Shown here: positions 6,164 through 6,845 of the stretch, one piece after another
Numbering within the stretch: the stretch's first letter is position 1
How the letters are laid out: every line of letters starts with the position of its first letter
Assembly (NCBI GenBank): GCA_903912795.1
Contig: CAIWIS010000018.1
Location: forward strand, 1-6,845
DNA from: an uncultured Bacteroidales bacterium
Lineage (GTDB): Bacteria > Bacteroidota > Bacteroidia > Bacteroidales > Paludibacteraceae
DNA length: 6,845 nucleotides
Reading direction: 5' to 3'
Position numbers and translations under genes: made by a program
Notes under the pieces: model-generated
What the model was told of the DNA's origin: nothing
What the model saw: only the letters and a program-made list of their open reading frames with translations
Databases searched by the model: none

Positions 6164-6709
6164 TTATTCATTTATAGTTAATACTAAATCAAATCTTCCA
6201 TTTGTTATTTTAACAGTATCGTTGCCTTCAAGACGGTCAATTGAGGATGCACTTTTCGCTGTAAATTGAAATCTCCCGCTTACAATTTTTTTTATAGTAT
6301 CTAATCTGGTGAAATATATTTCACCAGATTTTTTGACAGTATAATAAGGGTATGAAAAACGCATGTCATTAGGATAAAAATATCCTAATTCAATTGCCAT
6401 AATACTATCAATCTTAAGTGAATATGCTGTAACAACTATAGATTGTCCATATATATTATTCACAACACCATAAGATTCTATAGAGATGTAATTTAATTTC
6501 TTATTGTAAGTTGCATTAAGTGAATTTGGCCCCATAAGGTTTGAGAATCCACCAACATAAAGCTCATTATTCACATAGCACCCAAAAGTATTTTTACCCG
6601 ATTGAGTTTCGGCAGGCAGTACAGTAGGATCTGGTTCTTCACAAGCACTAAAAGATGAAAGAATAAATACTATAAGGAACAGAAAAATTTGACAACCATG
6701 TGTTTTCAT
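6164..6709 (-). CDS. Lipoprotein, upstream member of a paralogous tandem pair
   Basis: The 181-residue product has a lipoprotein signal (FLFLIVFILSSFSA before Cys23, then acidic EE), so it should be lipidated and envelope-anchored. The segment from DPTVLPAETQSGKN to FGCYVNNELYV (about 26-51) matches its downstream neighbour almost residue for residue. The middle has diverged and the end keeps FTRLDTIKKIVSGRFQF and ITNGRFDLVLTI. The pair probably arose by tandem duplication and is cotranscribed: this gene's stop is four bases before the chosen start of the next. The codons for SGEIYFTRL contain a perfect 28-bp palindrome absent from the paralogue. It resembles the DUF6252-type lipoproteins by memory; no enzymatic motif is visible. 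No clear promoter is seen upstream within 6710-6845. Confidence 0.85.
   Translation of the reverse strand: MKTHGCQIFLFLIVFILSSFSACEEPDPTVLPAETQSGKNTFGCYVNNELYVGGFSNLMGPNSLNATYNKKLNYISIESYGVVNNIYGQSIVVTAYSLKIDSIMAIELGYFYPNDMRFSYPYYTVKKSGEIYFTRLDTIKKIVSGRFQFTAKSASSIDRLEGNDTVKITNGRFDLVLTINE
6303..6330. repeat. Perfect 28-bp palindrome inside a lipoprotein gene
   Basis: Two uninterrupted 14-base arms (AATCTGGTGAAATA and its complement) meet with no spacer. On the plus strand the T run continues to 6334, giving the look of an intrinsic terminator pointing antisense to the gene. On the coding strand the palindrome spells Ser-Gly-Glu-Ile-Tyr-Phe-Thr-Arg with flanking codons, so it is compatible with the open frame. 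Confidence 0.85.
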
Positions 6710-6791
6710 AAAATTGAATTTATTTAGTTAATATCATTCGTTTTGCTTCAATCACTTTTCTAACCCCGTTTTTAATATTATATTATAATAT

Positions 6792-6831
6792 GCAAGGCAG
6801 GTGGCACATGCCGCTTTGCGGTGAGCCTTGC
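6792..6831. other. G+C-rich nested stem-loop near the right edge
   Basis: GCAAGGC (6792-6798) pairs with GCCTTGC (6825-6831), and CCGC (6811-6814) pairs with GCGG (6818-6821) inside it; GGCA (6803-6806) can alternatively pair with TGCC (6809-6812). The block is far more G+C-rich than the A+T palindrome (about 6773-6790) beside it. No T run follows on either strand. It could be a dispersed repeat or part of an element beyond the window. The non-coding stretch 6710-6845 shows nothing else I can name. Confidence 0.35.
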
Positions 6832-6845
6832 TACCCATACGACTA

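Noticed and set aside
6303..6334. Reading the palindrome as a terminator of a plus-strand gene
   Set aside because: No plus-strand gene lies upstream of it; the minus-strand lipoprotein frame runs through it intact, so it is reported as a palindrome instead.
6792..6845. Stem-loop at the right edge considered as part of a tRNA or small RNA gene
   Set aside because: No cloverleaf, no GTTCRA-type T-loop and no CCA end on either strand; pairing alone does not support an RNA gene.
1..6845. CRISPR array, insertion sequence, integrase, phage or toxin-antitoxin genes
   Set aside because: No regularly spaced repeats, transposase or integrase motifs were seen; the small ribbon-helix-helix protein has a full NikR C-terminal domain, so it is not an antitoxin.

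Overview
The window looks like chromosomal DNA from a low-G+C member of the Bacteroidota. Four lines of evidence agree: a TonB-dependent receptor of the Bacteroidota type, a secreted protein with a type IX secretion (T9SS) C-terminal sorting domain, an S16 ribosomal protein with the long Ala/Glu/Lys-rich tail seen in this phylum, and promoters of the Bacteroidota form (TAnnTTTG at -7, TTG near -33). I cannot name the genus.

Layout from left to right. Positions 1-2179 (minus strand) hold a NikR-family ribbon-helix-helix regulator followed 68 bp later by a TonB-dependent outer-membrane receptor, whose C-terminus runs off the left edge. The regulator has its own good promoter and a 28-bp inverted repeat over the expected transcription start. 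Upstream of it, also on the minus strand, is a GNAT acetyltransferase of the MnaT/phosphinothricin-acetyltransferase type (2251-2769). A divergent promoter region (2770-2932) separates this from rpsP (2933-3478, plus strand). An apparently bidirectional terminator (3498-3541) lies between rpsP and a convergent outer-membrane beta-barrel gene (3569-4183, minus). A 307-bp intergenic stretch (4184-4490) carries the barrel gene's probable promoter and a second strong terminator (4367-4407). This terminator closes a T9SS-exported protein gene (4491-5417, minus). A 200-bp spacer with a G+C-rich patch follows, then two tandem, paralogous lipoprotein genes (5620-6159 and 6164-6709, minus), which form a small operon. 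The right end (6710-6845) is non-coding and contains a G+C-rich stem-loop.

Functionally this is mostly a cell-envelope neighbourhood: receptor, barrel, T9SS cargo and two lipoproteins, with one housekeeping gene, rpsP. The most unusual element is the regulator. It has the NikR architecture at the normal length, but all four positions that hold the square-planar nickel ligands (His, His, His, Cys) in characterised NikR proteins are replaced (Lys77, Ser88, Tyr90, Ile96). It nevertheless sits behind an inverted repeat with the same 28-bp span as a NikR operator and just ahead of an outer-membrane receptor gene. This suggests a NikR-derived regulator that senses something other than nickel in the classical way, or senses nothing, and controls uptake of an unidentified metal, metallophore or cofactor. 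A second curiosity is a perfect 28-bp palindrome inside the upstream lipoprotein gene.
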